Source: a virus
Virus record (IMG/VR): IMGVR_UViG_3300028844_004205
Coordinates: 1-64,000 of that record
Reading direction: 5' to 3' (one strand)
Length of the DNA stretch: 64,000 bases
The translations under genes were made by a program, and so were the position numbers. This document shows, piece after piece, positions 1 to 7,908 of the stretch (the first letter of the stretch is position 1; the number at the start of each line of letters is the position of its first letter). Under the pieces are notes generated by a model, which was given only the letters and a program-made list of their open reading frames with translations, ran no database searches and had not been told where the DNA came from.

Positions 1-228
1 AGTATCTACTGTCGCTGTAACTGTGCTCCCTAGGGCTAGATCTATATCCTGCGTCCCGCCTCCAGTACTGCCAATAGCGTTAACACGTTCTCTGTAAGTG
101 TCTGTGAGTACTGAGTCTGTAGTTACTGAGTCTGTATTTACTGTAGCTGTAGTTACTGAGTCTGTATTTACTGAGTCTGTATTTACTGTGGCTGAAGTTA
201 TTGACGACCCTGTTATAGTTGTACTCAT
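1..228 (-). CDS. Tail fibre/appendage protein, C-terminus cut by window edge
   Basis: The first 76 codons of a minus-strand gene lie here and the rest is outside the window. The start is ATG at 228-226, preceded by a good ribosome binding site (AAGGTGG on the minus strand, from 240-233). The protein is almost entirely short-chain Thr, Ser, Val, Asn and Asp, and its N-terminal part is a five-residue repeat of the form (T/S)-V-(N/T)-T-D. Such repeats are usual in trimeric fibre shafts. It is the most distal late gene visible and follows a run of fibre genes, so a virion fibre role is inferred from composition and neighbours, not from a recognised domain. Confidence 0.6.
   Translation of the reverse strand, partial: MSTTITGSSITSATVNTDSVNTDSVTTATVNTDSVTTDSVLTDTYRERVNAIGSTGGGTQDIDLALGSTVTATVDT
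106..195 (-). repeat. 15-bp tandem repeat in fibre gene
   Basis: Six consecutive 15-bp units occur here, with variants of agttactgagtctgt and atttactgagtctgt read on the plus strand. They keep the reading frame and encode five-residue repeats of the fibre protein. Copy number in such tracts can change by slippage. Confidence 0.8.
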
Positions 229-292
229 TTCGCCACCTTAGAATGTTTAGTTTTTACCCCAGTTATCATGTCTTTCCAGAGTGTCGTGCCAT

Positions 293-784
293 TCATAGCG
301 CAGATACCTCGCTGATAATTATTTCCATTGCAGTCTTTAAACCTGCTTCATCAGTAGCATCTAACCTTGCGTCTGCTGTTGCGTCCCTCGCTATTTGTTT
401 CTTAGCGACTACTTCTGCTTTTTTTGTTGTGTTAGCTTCTTCGTCTGCACGTTGATAAGCAACATCTAGCTCTTGGAGTTTCTTGTTTCGTGTTTCTCGT
501 ATCTTATCTTGAGCGATTACCTTTGCTTTTGGCATATCAGTTTCAGGTAGATTGTTTACCCCTTGCACCCAAGCATTTCTAAAAGTTCTATCCGCCATTA
601 CTTCATTTTCGTTGCAAATATGGACGTTAGTTGCATCAACAGGAATAGACTTATCTATTACTTTTTGAAGGTACTCTGCTTCTGTTTCTTCATCGGGCTT
701 ATAACCTGATAGTCTGTCATTATAAGCTGGAGTAACGGTACAAATAGTCCCATCAGTATTAGTGTAAATTATTCTTTTTTCCAT
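293..784 (-). CDS. Conserved phage protein, fibre-associated (chaperone-like position)
   Basis: The gene encodes 163 residues. The N-terminus (MEKRIIYTNTDGT) followed by a segment with DRTFRNAW around residues 65-72 is typical of a small protein found next to tail-fibre genes in many phages and prophages; I know no established function for it. The C-terminal half is a Lys/Glu/Ala-rich helix (about residues 85-145), probably a coiled coil. The start codon overlaps the stop of the upstream gene at 784. It could be a fibre chaperone or a small structural component. Confidence 0.6.
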   Translation of the reverse strand: MEKRIIYTNTDGTICTVTPAYNDRLSGYKPDEETEAEYLQKVIDKSIPVDATNVHICNENEVMADRTFRNAWVQGVNNLPETDMPKAKVIAQDKIRETRNKKLQELDVAYQRADEEANTTKKAEVVAKKQIARDATADARLDATDEAGLKTAMEIIISEVSAL

Positions 785-1452
785 TATTGGTCTCCGTACC
801 CAACGGCAGTAGCAACACTTGCATCAATTAATGCTCCCGAAGTTTGGTTTGATGTGATTACCGAGAAAGAACCAACACCGATTGATGTCTTGGTAGCAAG
901 GTCAGAAGCACATCTGTAACCACTTAAACCCGCGCTAAGCACGATACATTGGTACGCAAGACTAAAATTATTGGCAATAACTACTCCATAATTTCCAACC
1001 CCATTGTCAGTAATGCTAGTTACATTATAAGACGATTGGATAGTAGGTGTTCCTGATGATGGGTCAAAATTGAGCCATATTTTTGCTGCTGATGGGTGAA
1101 ATTGTTGGACTGCCGGATTAACGATTGCGCCTGTTACGCTTCCCGCTTCCATCTGCGCTTGTGACGCGCCCATGTTTGATGTGAATTGCGAAGGTGTAAT
1201 TTTATTAGCTGCTGAATCAGTAGCGTCATAAAGAACTAAATAGTCAGCAGTTGGGTCTGTGGTTGTTTCTGTTGTTAGATTAGCGATATTTGTGTTTGTC
1301 AATAAATCTTGGTCAGTACCCGCATCATCCGTAAACTTCAATACATTCGGTGTAGCAGTCTTTACCCATATTTGCCCATCACCTGCTACGTCAGTATCGG
1401 CAGCCGCTTTCTCGGTTAGGAATACACTTCCATCTCCAGTTACTTTACTCAT
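784..1452 (-). CDS. Tail appendage protein, paralogue of the 1805-2470 gene
   Basis: The gene encodes 222 residues. Residues 1-50 contain the segments VTGDGSVFLTE, GDGQIWVK and NVLKFTDDAGTD, which are matched nearly word for word in the product of 1805-2470. The rest is rich in Thr, Ser and Ala and looks like beta-structure. The shared N-terminus probably anchors both proteins to the same fibre or baseplate partner, while the diverged C-termini would be the exposed parts. Genes 784-1452, 1449-1805, 1805-2470 and 2470-3045 overlap by 1-4 bp and must be translationally coupled. Confidence 0.65.
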   Translation of the reverse strand: MSKVTGDGSVFLTEKAAADTDVAGDGQIWVKTATPNVLKFTDDAGTDQDLLTNTNIANLTTETTTDPTADYLVLYDATDSAANKITPSQFTSNMGASQAQMEAGSVTGAIVNPAVQQFHPSAAKIWLNFDPSSGTPTIQSSYNVTSITDNGVGNYGVVIANNFSLAYQCIVLSAGLSGYRCASDLATKTSIGVGSFSVITSNQTSGALIDASVATAVGYGDQ

Positions 1453-1805
1453 TTAGGAAACCTTCCTTTAATCTCTGCCACTCTTGCTATTTCAGCGTCA
1501 AGACCGTTTTCAATAATGCGTTCGAGTTGTTCTGCGGGAGTGCCGTATTCTTTTATGCGTTCTTCAATGTAGGTTTTTGGAGTAGGCAACCACTTGATAA
1601 CCTCAACAACGCCACTGATAACATGAATATCATCAATAGGTAAATTGTCTATATTATTAAAAACAATGCCATTGTGTTCCTCTGCGTGAGCTATTGCGTC
1701 TGCTTCATTCTCAAAGTCAGCGTATTTGCCTACCTGAGTACCAGTTTCGGAAAGCTGTAGTTTATCGTTAATATCTGATTTAACTTTTGTTATTGATAAA
1801 TACAC
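1449..1805 (-). CDS. Hypothetical protein between two fibre paralogues
   Basis: The gene encodes 118 residues, soluble, mixed alpha/beta, with an acidic middle part and a C-terminal helix. I do not recognise the family. It sits between two paralogous appendage genes and overlaps both (4 bp downstream, 1 bp upstream), so it is expressed with them. Its size and position would suit a fibre assembly chaperone, which is an inference from context only. Confidence 0.6.
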   Translation of the reverse strand: MYLSITKVKSDINDKLQLSETGTQVGKYADFENEADAIAHAEEHNGIVFNNIDNLPIDDIHVISGVVEVIKWLPTPKTYIEERIKEYGTPAEQLERIIENGLDAEIARVAEIKGRFPK

Positions 1806-2470
1806 TATGAATCACTCCCAATCTTGTAGCTTAGTGCTACCGTCCCGCTATCGAATGTTCCTGCACCGCCAACGGTAGTTAGTCTTACCTGAGTTAGTAC
1901 TGAGCTAAGATTTTTATAGCCCCCACCACATATAGAGCCGGCGATATTAGAAGCTCCGCCTGAAAGAGAGAACATAAAAGAATTAGTACCCCGTAGACGC
2001 ACAAACTTAGCTGATCCGTTAATTATGCTTGAAGCACTCTGCGCTCCTGCTAGTAAATAACCAGTGCTATGCGCGGTAGACGTTAAGTTGGTGTCCGTGA
2101 TTATGTTTGTTGTAGTTCCAGCATATGCAGTTGTTTCAAAACCTCCAGCATCCCCAAGCTGTATAATCGTCAAAGCTGCTCCATTTGTTGATAATGAAGC
2201 AAATTCAAATGTGAACTCATCAATGCCAGTTGGTAATGAAGTCCAATCGTGATTAGTTACTGATCCCAGTGTAGTTGCTAATTCCATCACATATCTTGCA
2301 TCTAAATCCGTTGTAGTTGCTAAACTAAAATCAGTACCAGCGTCATCAGTGAACTTCAATACATTCGGTGTATCATCCTTAACCCATATCTGCCCATCAC
2401 CGGGGACATCTACCCCTGCACTTGACTGTTCCGTTAAAAAAACTCTGCCATCACCCGCTAATTTAGTCAT
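1805..2470 (-). CDS. Tail appendage protein, paralogue of the 784-1452 gene
   Basis: The gene encodes 221 residues from ATG at 2470-2468. A longer reading from TTG at 2485 is possible, but the ATG forms a TAATG overlap with the upstream stop, and the product MTKLAGDGRVFLTE then aligns exactly with the start of its paralogue (MSKVTGDGSVFLTE), so the ATG is preferred. The N-terminal 50 residues are conserved between the paralogues. The remainder is Ser/Thr/Gly-rich beta-type sequence, as in receptor-contacting appendages. Confidence 0.65.
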   Translation of the reverse strand: MTKLAGDGRVFLTEQSSAGVDVPGDGQIWVKDDTPNVLKFTDDAGTDFSLATTTDLDARYVMELATTLGSVTNHDWTSLPTGIDEFTFEFASLSTNGAALTIIQLGDAGGFETTAYAGTTTNIITDTNLTSTAHSTGYLLAGAQSASSIINGSAKFVRLRGTNSFMFSLSGGASNIAGSICGGGYKNLSSVLTQVRLTTVGGAGTFDSGTVALSYKIGSDS

Positions 2471-3045
2471 TATACTATTGTCCAAGTTGATCCAGCGGGT
2501 ACTGTAATCGTATCACCAGCTTCTACTGTAAATGGTCCAGCGGTCACCATATTTCTAGTAGAGGTTATTGTGTAATCACCAGAAGATGAGCTGTCATTCT
2601 CGTGCCCAATAGTGCTGCCACTTCCACCCGTTGAGGTGACATCTATCCAAGCATCACCTACATATATGTAAGCCCGTTCAGTAGTCGTGTTAAATCTGCC
2701 GTCACCCTCTGTTGGGCTAGCCGGGAATCCTGCTCCAACCGTAAATGCGGTGCCGCCGGATGCCGTAACATCAACCCACGCATCCCCTACATATAGATAC
2801 GCTTTATCTGTAGTTGTGTTGAATCTTCCATCGCCCTCTGTCGGTGATCCGGGGAACCCTGCACCTACTGTGAACCCTGCACCCCCACCACCTGATCCTA
2901 CGGCGATACCACCTGCCGTTGAGCCATCACCAACATATAATAATTTAGTGTCAGTTACCCATATAGGTACACCCGCATCAGGAGTGATACCTGATCGAGA
3001 TGCTTCTAATCCCTGCCAAAATTTTATTTTGACTTTTTCAGCCAT
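2470..3045 (-). CDS. Tail fibre protein with duplicated 41-residue module
   Basis: The gene encodes 191 residues. The N-terminus (KIKFWQGLEASRSG...PDAGVPIWVTDTKLLYVGDG) is the kind of domain seen at the start of many phage fibres (Mtd-N/hyaluronidase-like). It is followed by a Gly-rich linker and two near-identical modules beginning FTVGAGFP and ending VDVT or IDVT (about residues 58-140). The DNA duplication is visible at about 2630-2880. The C-terminus ends in a small beta segment. It is probably a short fibre or adaptor. Confidence 0.65.
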   Translation of the reverse strand: MAEKVKIKFWQGLEASRSGITPDAGVPIWVTDTKLLYVGDGSTAGGIAVGSGGGGAGFTVGAGFPGSPTEGDGRFNTTTDKAYLYVGDAWVDVTASGGTAFTVGAGFPASPTEGDGRFNTTTERAYIYVGDAWIDVTSTGGSGSTIGHENDSSSSGDYTITSTRNMVTAGPFTVEAGDTITVPAGSTWTIV

Positions 3046-4731
3046 TTAGAAGTTGCCACCATCCATAGTTGTTGACCATGTGGGTACGCCGCCTGCAATC
3101 TGTAAGAATGTATCCGTTGCACCAACAGCAAGTTTACTCAGCACGTTACTTGCTGATGAGTATAATATATCACCTGTGGTGTAAGTAGTCAAACCTGTAC
3201 CACCAGCAGTTGCTGCTATAGCTGTACCAGACCAAACACCAGTAGCGACAGTACCTAATTTGGTAATAGCACCAGAACCACCAGTCCAATCATTTAAACC
3301 ATCTGGAGTAACTGCTCTAGTACCATCGGTACCTGTATTTGTTTCTGTTACAGTAGCTAATTCAACATAACCTGCGACTGTATCAGAGGCAGCATCTAAG
3401 TTCTTCTGTACTATCGTCCAGTCTGCTAGTGCCGCTGCATCTACAGAGTCTACATCGGCTATTAGTACGTCACCAATTTCTAGAGCTTCCGTAAAGAAGG
3501 TACCTGCAACCGTAACGGTATACATATCACCGAGAACAAGAGTTGGCGATCCTGTATCAAGAGCTGGGGTGTTAGTCGAAGCGTTATACCCACCTTTATG
3601 TGTAAGCGCACCTGACACGGCTGCATTTAACTGCGCAACCGTTGCAGCATCTTGATCAGCCGTACCGTCAGTAAGATCGGTAATCTTATTGGTGTTCATG
3701 CTGAAGTTTGCAATTGGTGCGGCTAAGCTATTTACATCCTGCAACTTCACATGCGCGGTAGTAGCTATCTGAGTTGTATTCGTTGCCTTTACTGCGGTGG
3801 CCGCGGTCGGCGCACCGGGAAGCGCGGTATTGTTTTCAAGAGAAAGAGTAACCGAAGCCGTGGCACCTGCCGCTGCAATTGTGTCTATCTGACCCGCTGT
3901 ACCTGCTATTAATAAATTATCAGTAGTGCTATCTGCTGTTGCCGTACCCGTGTCACCTGTCATTGTTAAGAACAAGTTCTGAGCAGGCGCATCGTCTGCT
4001 ATCTGGGCAACAACAAAAGCAGTAGTAGCAATTTGAGTTGTGTTTGTGTCAACTGCTGCTGTAGCTGCGGTAGGTGCCCCCGGCAAAGCTGTGTTATTAG
4101 CCAGAGCGATAGTAATACTATCAGCACCTGAAGAGCCTACGGTAGTTATCTCAGTAGCTGTACCCAATATACTTAAAGTATCAGTAGTAGTATCTGCTAC
4201 TGCATTTGTACCAGAGTCGCCCGCTACGTTTAAGAACAAGTTCTGATCCGGTGCACCGCCACCTACATCAGGTTGGTCCCATGTAGCGCCGTTGTACCAT
4301 TCTATAATATTGTCATCAGTGTTATATCTGAAAGTAGCTTCAGTATCGACTTGTTGTAATGTGGTACCTTGTGGAAGTAGCATACCACCTGTACCAGAAA
4401 GCTGTGGGTTATCAGCAATATCAAAAGTAGGGTTGCCAGATATACCATCACCATTAGTCACGGTAAGCACATTGGCTGTACCTGTCATGGTTCGGGCTGC
4501 TACAGTCGGTGGTGTTGCTCCAGAGGCTGCTGCCGTCTGGGTTATGATGCCTACCCCCGGCCATGTTACGTGTTGACCAGAACCAGCGATGACATGTATG
4601 CCAGCCGACTCGATACCAATGTGAAGTTTCTGATCGTGCTCTGAATAAGCTACTTCGCCCTGCGCGAGCGAACCGGGGACACCCGTTCCACTTGCGAGCG
4701 TTCTGCGTTTAAGTCTAATAGTGTTAGCCAT
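3046..4731 (-). CDS. Tail fibre protein with Mtd-N-like start and internal repeats
   Basis: The gene encodes 561 residues. It opens with TIRLKRRTLASGTGVPGSLA...GEVAYSE, the common phage fibre N-terminus that binds the tail (Mtd-N/hyaluronidase-like). Residues about 155-330 contain two copies of a module of about 85 residues, each with QNLFL, DSTTD or DTTTD, ENNTALPGAPTAAT or ANNTALPGAPTAAT, and NTTQIATTA. The C-terminal third has VAGYVELAT and GTDGTRAVTPDGL, typical of fibre repeats. It sits one base from the previous fibre gene. It is probably a main fibre subunit contacting the host. Confidence 0.75.
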   Translation of the reverse strand: MANTIRLKRRTLASGTGVPGSLAQGEVAYSEHDQKLHIGIESAGIHVIAGSGQHVTWPGVGIITQTAAASGATPPTVAARTMTGTANVLTVTNGDGISGNPTFDIADNPQLSGTGGMLLPQGTTLQQVDTEATFRYNTDDNIIEWYNGATWDQPDVGGGAPDQNLFLNVAGDSGTNAVADTTTDTLSILGTATEITTVGSSGADSITIALANNTALPGAPTAATAAVDTNTTQIATTAFVVAQIADDAPAQNLFLTMTGDTGTATADSTTDNLLIAGTAGQIDTIAAAGATASVTLSLENNTALPGAPTAATAVKATNTTQIATTAHVKLQDVNSLAAPIANFSMNTNKITDLTDGTADQDAATVAQLNAAVSGALTHKGGYNASTNTPALDTGSPTLVLGDMYTVTVAGTFFTEALEIGDVLIADVDSVDAAALADWTIVQKNLDAASDTVAGYVELATVTETNTGTDGTRAVTPDGLNDWTGGSGAITKLGTVATGVWSGTAIAATAGGTGLTTYTTGDILYSSASNVLSKLAVGATDTFLQIAGGVPTWSTTMDGGNF

Positions 4732-4751
4732 GACAGCCCCCTGTTAATTAA

Positions 4752-5060
4752 TTAAAAAAAACCAGCATCGATATCATCTAAATCAGTAATTCTGACCCAA
4801 ACTCCCGATACTTTTCTGTATAAATCTTCTACTAAGCTATTAATTGCGTAATCACCATCAACACCTAAACTATTACTCGGTACTCCGGCAACGGTTAGTA
4901 TTCCGGCGCCCGCGGGACCAACTGCACCTACGGGTCCTGCGGGCCCTGTGGGTCCTTGGGTACCGCCAGTAACTACTTCCACAGTCTTTGTTGGAGCTAT
5001 AACTAATGTGGTAGTTTCATTTTGTATTATTTGTCCGTCGCCGGTTACATTTACAGCCAC
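4752..5060 (-). CDS. Short collagen-like (Gly-X-Y) fibre protein
   Basis: The gene encodes 102 residues. The N-terminal part (NVTGDGQII) echoes the GDG motif of the neighbouring appendage proteins. Residues about 32-53 form a Gly-X-Y collagen-like stretch starting TGGTQGPTGPAGP, followed by a small C-terminal domain ending in Phe-Phe. The same V-TGGTQGP motif occurs in the product of 10365-10775. Gly-X-Y stretches make triple-helical trimeric stalks in phage fibres, so an appendage role is likely. Confidence 0.65.
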   Translation of the reverse strand: MAVNVTGDGQIIQNETTTLVIAPTKTVEVVTGGTQGPTGPAGPVGAVGPAGAGILTVAGVPSNSLGVDGDYAINSLVEDLYRKVSGVWVRITDLDDIDAGFF

Positions 5061-6277
5061 TATTTAGCTCCGAACCAGAAGTTGCGTTCCAGTAATTTCT
5101 TAAGTTTTGCCCCCATACTTCCCGTTACTATTGCCGCAGTTTGTAGGAAATTCCAAACCGCCGCAGCTAATACAGAAGGTTCTGTTTGATCGATAATAGT
5201 CACAGCTCCTCCTGACAAATCAGTAACTATGAAAGGGCTGCCTCTGGTGTATACTGTCCCACCTGAGCAATCCGCTTCTATAATAATCCCACCTGAACTT
5301 ACCCCTATAGTGTGGGTACCGCCGGTCATTCCTGAAAGACCAATAGAGCCTTTCATATTTCGTACTTGTATTATACTGGTTCCTATAGTTGTTAGTCTTG
5401 CGTACTCAACTCCTTCTTTTCCTGAGTAACAATTAACCACATCAATATCTCCATTAACAGTTATATCACTTCTTAATTCACTATCCTTAATTACCCCATT
5501 AACATTTGTAATATTTCCTATGATGCAGCTTGTGATATTATTTACACCATCTAATTCTCCGTTTAGGGTAAGGTTATTCATACTACAATTAGATAAGTTA
5601 ACCCCTGTTCCGGCAGTAAACTCAATAAAGGGGGAATCCCCCATAATATCAAAACCTGCGGATAAATCTGTATTAGGAGCGGCTGGGGACTGGGTATCAG
5701 TATTCAAATTACTAGTAATACTGATTACATGTAGTCCTTCCCTAACAGCTATAGTTACCGCGTCATCAGTATTACTGGAAGGTGCTCGTCGCGACCCTAT
5801 AGGGTCTGAGTCGCTCGTTCCTGTTCCTGAAACTCCTGTAACCGTATTAATAGCTACAGTATTTTGGAAGGTATTAAAAGCTAGTTGCTGCGCCATACTT
5901 TCAGTGACACCTTGCGTTACTGGTTGTAGTCCTAATATTGCGGTAGTGAATGTTCCATCTGTGGGTAGGAATGTTTCAATAGATGTATCTTCAACAGCTA
6001 AGTTGCCAACTATAAAATAAGTACCATCATTTTCAAATGGTTTGATTCTCCAACCATCAAGATTATTTAAGAAGTAATATGACCCTTGGTTAATTATACC
6101 ACTTAACGGAGCACCACCGTCTGGGCGGAATGCTTGTGGGTATTTTGCGTTCCCTGTAATCTTTACCCATTCTTTCCAATCACTATATAAATCAATCTTT
6201 ACATCCACCGTCAACACTCCATCAACTACTGCACTCAATGTAATGATTAAGTTATCGCCGTCGAAGGTAGTAGCCAT
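5060..6277 (-). CDS. Virion tail/appendage protein with conserved N-terminal domain
   Basis: The gene encodes 405 residues. The first 130 residues (FDGDNLIITL, VDLY-type SDWKEWVK, NAKYPQAFR, and a GLQPVTQG end) match a conserved phage virion protein whose N-terminal domain I recognise from several unrelated tailed phages. The middle part has the regular short strands of a beta-helix. The C-terminal residues (LLERNFWFGAK) look like a conserved peptide. One-base overlaps on both sides place it in the fibre operon. Exact position in the virion is unknown. Confidence 0.65.
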   Translation of the reverse strand: MATTFDGDNLIITLSAVVDGVLTVDVKIDLYSDWKEWVKITGNAKYPQAFRPDGGAPLSGIINQGSYYFLNNLDGWRIKPFENDGTYFIVGNLAVEDTSIETFLPTDGTFTTAILGLQPVTQGVTESMAQQLAFNTFQNTVAINTVTGVSGTGTSDSDPIGSRRAPSSNTDDAVTIAVREGLHVISITSNLNTDTQSPAAPNTDLSAGFDIMGDSPFIEFTAGTGVNLSNCSMNNLTLNGELDGVNNITSCIIGNITNVNGVIKDSELRSDITVNGDIDVVNCYSGKEGVEYARLTTIGTSIIQVRNMKGSIGLSGMTGGTHTIGVSSGGIIIEADCSGGTVYTRGSPFIVTDLSGGAVTIIDQTEPSVLAAAVWNFLQTAAIVTGSMGAKLKKLLERNFWFGAK

Positions 6278-7899
6278 TATACTGGGTTATTATAGTTTCG
6301 ATCAAAGCGTTGGGATATAGGTATATCCTGTGCTGCGGAAGGCCATGTAAAACCCTCTACCCTCACAATTTCATATTGCGTGTTTACCACTGTATAATCA
6401 ACACTGGTGCCACCTGAGATTGTTGCAGCGAATGATCGGTTGTCTGCTGTACCTGCTGTAGCATTTTCAACACCTGCTAATTCTGTTTTAGTACCAGCAG
6501 CATATACTCTTACCTCACTATTATCTCTCATTCCAGTAAAGGTACCAACAATATTAGTGCTTAGTGTAACAACAATACCTGCAGCATCATCTACGCCTAC
6601 ATTACTAGTTGTAGCAGCTACTCCGTCCACAGTACAGTTAATTAATGTTAATGTTAGTGATCCTGTAGTAGCGTTAAACCTTAGCGTTGCATCGTTAGCA
6701 TCAGCAGTACTAGAAAATCCTGTAAACTCTACACCCTCAATAGTAAGGTCATCGTCTACGTTAACACCAAACTCAATAGCATGATGTGCTGTAGCACCCT
6801 TCTCGAATGTACAACCTGTATACTCCGTTAATGCTGTAGTGCCTGTAGTAGTCCTATCGTCAAAGACTGCACCTTCATCTGCCAATACAGTCGGAGTCAA
6901 TATATTGGAACCACTAATGTCTGCCCCACCAAGAGTAATCTGATCACTATTCTGCCATGTAGAGTTAATGCAAGAACCAGTACTAGCAAATACAGTTGTA
7001 CTTGCACCAACAAACGTACAAGCACGTCCCGTAAAAGTGCCAACATTAAGAGTTAAAATAAAAGGGGAAGTAGTACCTAATGCCTCTATCTTAATATTTG
7101 TCCACTCCACATTCGATGAAGCGTTAATGATTTCAAACTCATTGAATCCTGCTGGTACAAACGGATCATCTAATACTATGATGCTCCTATCAGCGTCCCG
7201 AAAGTCAACGGCTGTGCCAACCAATCCCATGACAAAATTACCATGATGTAAGTAACCGCCTGTGACCGGTGTAAGTATGCCCCATCGTCTGGTAGTATCG
7301 GCATCAAAGGATGCTGCACCTTCAAATGTGGCATAGCCGTTACCTAGGTCACCATCTTGGCAGCGTAACTCTCTACCGTAACGAATAATCCCTATTGCAT
7401 TCGGTGCACCTTTTAATGAACCTGAACCGAGGATTTTCCATTCAAATCCGAAGTGATCCCACGTACTCGCAGCACCGGGAGAGCCTGACGTGTAGGAGTT
7501 AGTCTGTGTAGGGTCTACTGCGTAGTTTACCCAACTTAACAAATCCGAGCCTACGGCGTTACTTCCATCAACGTTGAAGCCCGCGAATACAGATCCAGAT
7601 GTACCCATGATGACAGCACCACCAGAATTAGCAATAGTATCAAGGATATTTCTGTTTGCTTGTCTGGCCCAAATAAATACAGCATCACCAGCAGTGATAG
7701 AAGGGGCGCTAACATCATCTGCTAGCATCCCCTTCTGTGTTGCGGTAAAACCATTCTTACTGACACACTGTGCCCCATTGATGAAGTAATCTGTTTCATC
7801 ATTTAGTGCCGATGCACCTCCACCCGTAGCAGTAAAGTTACCTACGGCTTGAGCGTCATCGATCAGAGTTAAATCTGTCGTGTAAGAAGAAGCGGCCAT
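6277..7899 (-). CDS. Virion structural protein, beta-helix-like
   Basis: The gene encodes 540 residues without a domain I can name. It is rich in Thr, Ser, Gly, Ala and Asn, with short repeating strand patterns through residues 230-480 (for example TLTLINCTVDG and IEGVEFTGF), as in parallel beta-helix phage proteins. A short lectin-like segment with WDHFGFEWKI occurs near residue 145. The C-terminal peptide FDRNYNNPV resembles the end of the neighbouring 813-residue protein (LERNYANAA), which suggests a shared assembly or anchoring tail. Confidence 0.6.
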   Translation of the reverse strand: MAASSYTTDLTLIDDAQAVGNFTATGGGASALNDETDYFINGAQCVSKNGFTATQKGMLADDVSAPSITAGDAVFIWARQANRNILDTIANSGGAVIMGTSGSVFAGFNVDGSNAVGSDLLSWVNYAVDPTQTNSYTSGSPGAASTWDHFGFEWKILGSGSLKGAPNAIGIIRYGRELRCQDGDLGNGYATFEGAASFDADTTRRWGILTPVTGGYLHHGNFVMGLVGTAVDFRDADRSIIVLDDPFVPAGFNEFEIINASSNVEWTNIKIEALGTTSPFILTLNVGTFTGRACTFVGASTTVFASTGSCINSTWQNSDQITLGGADISGSNILTPTVLADEGAVFDDRTTTGTTALTEYTGCTFEKGATAHHAIEFGVNVDDDLTIEGVEFTGFSSTADANDATLRFNATTGSLTLTLINCTVDGVAATTSNVGVDDAAGIVVTLSTNIVGTFTGMRDNSEVRVYAAGTKTELAGVENATAGTADNRSFAATISGGTSVDYTVVNTQYEIVRVEGFTWPSAAQDIPISQRFDRNYNNPV

Positions 7900-7908
7900 T
7901 AGTAGTTA

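Noticed and set aside
2471-2485. TTG start extending the 1805-2470 gene by five residues
   Set aside because: The ATG at 2470 aligns with the paralogue and forms a TAATG overlap.
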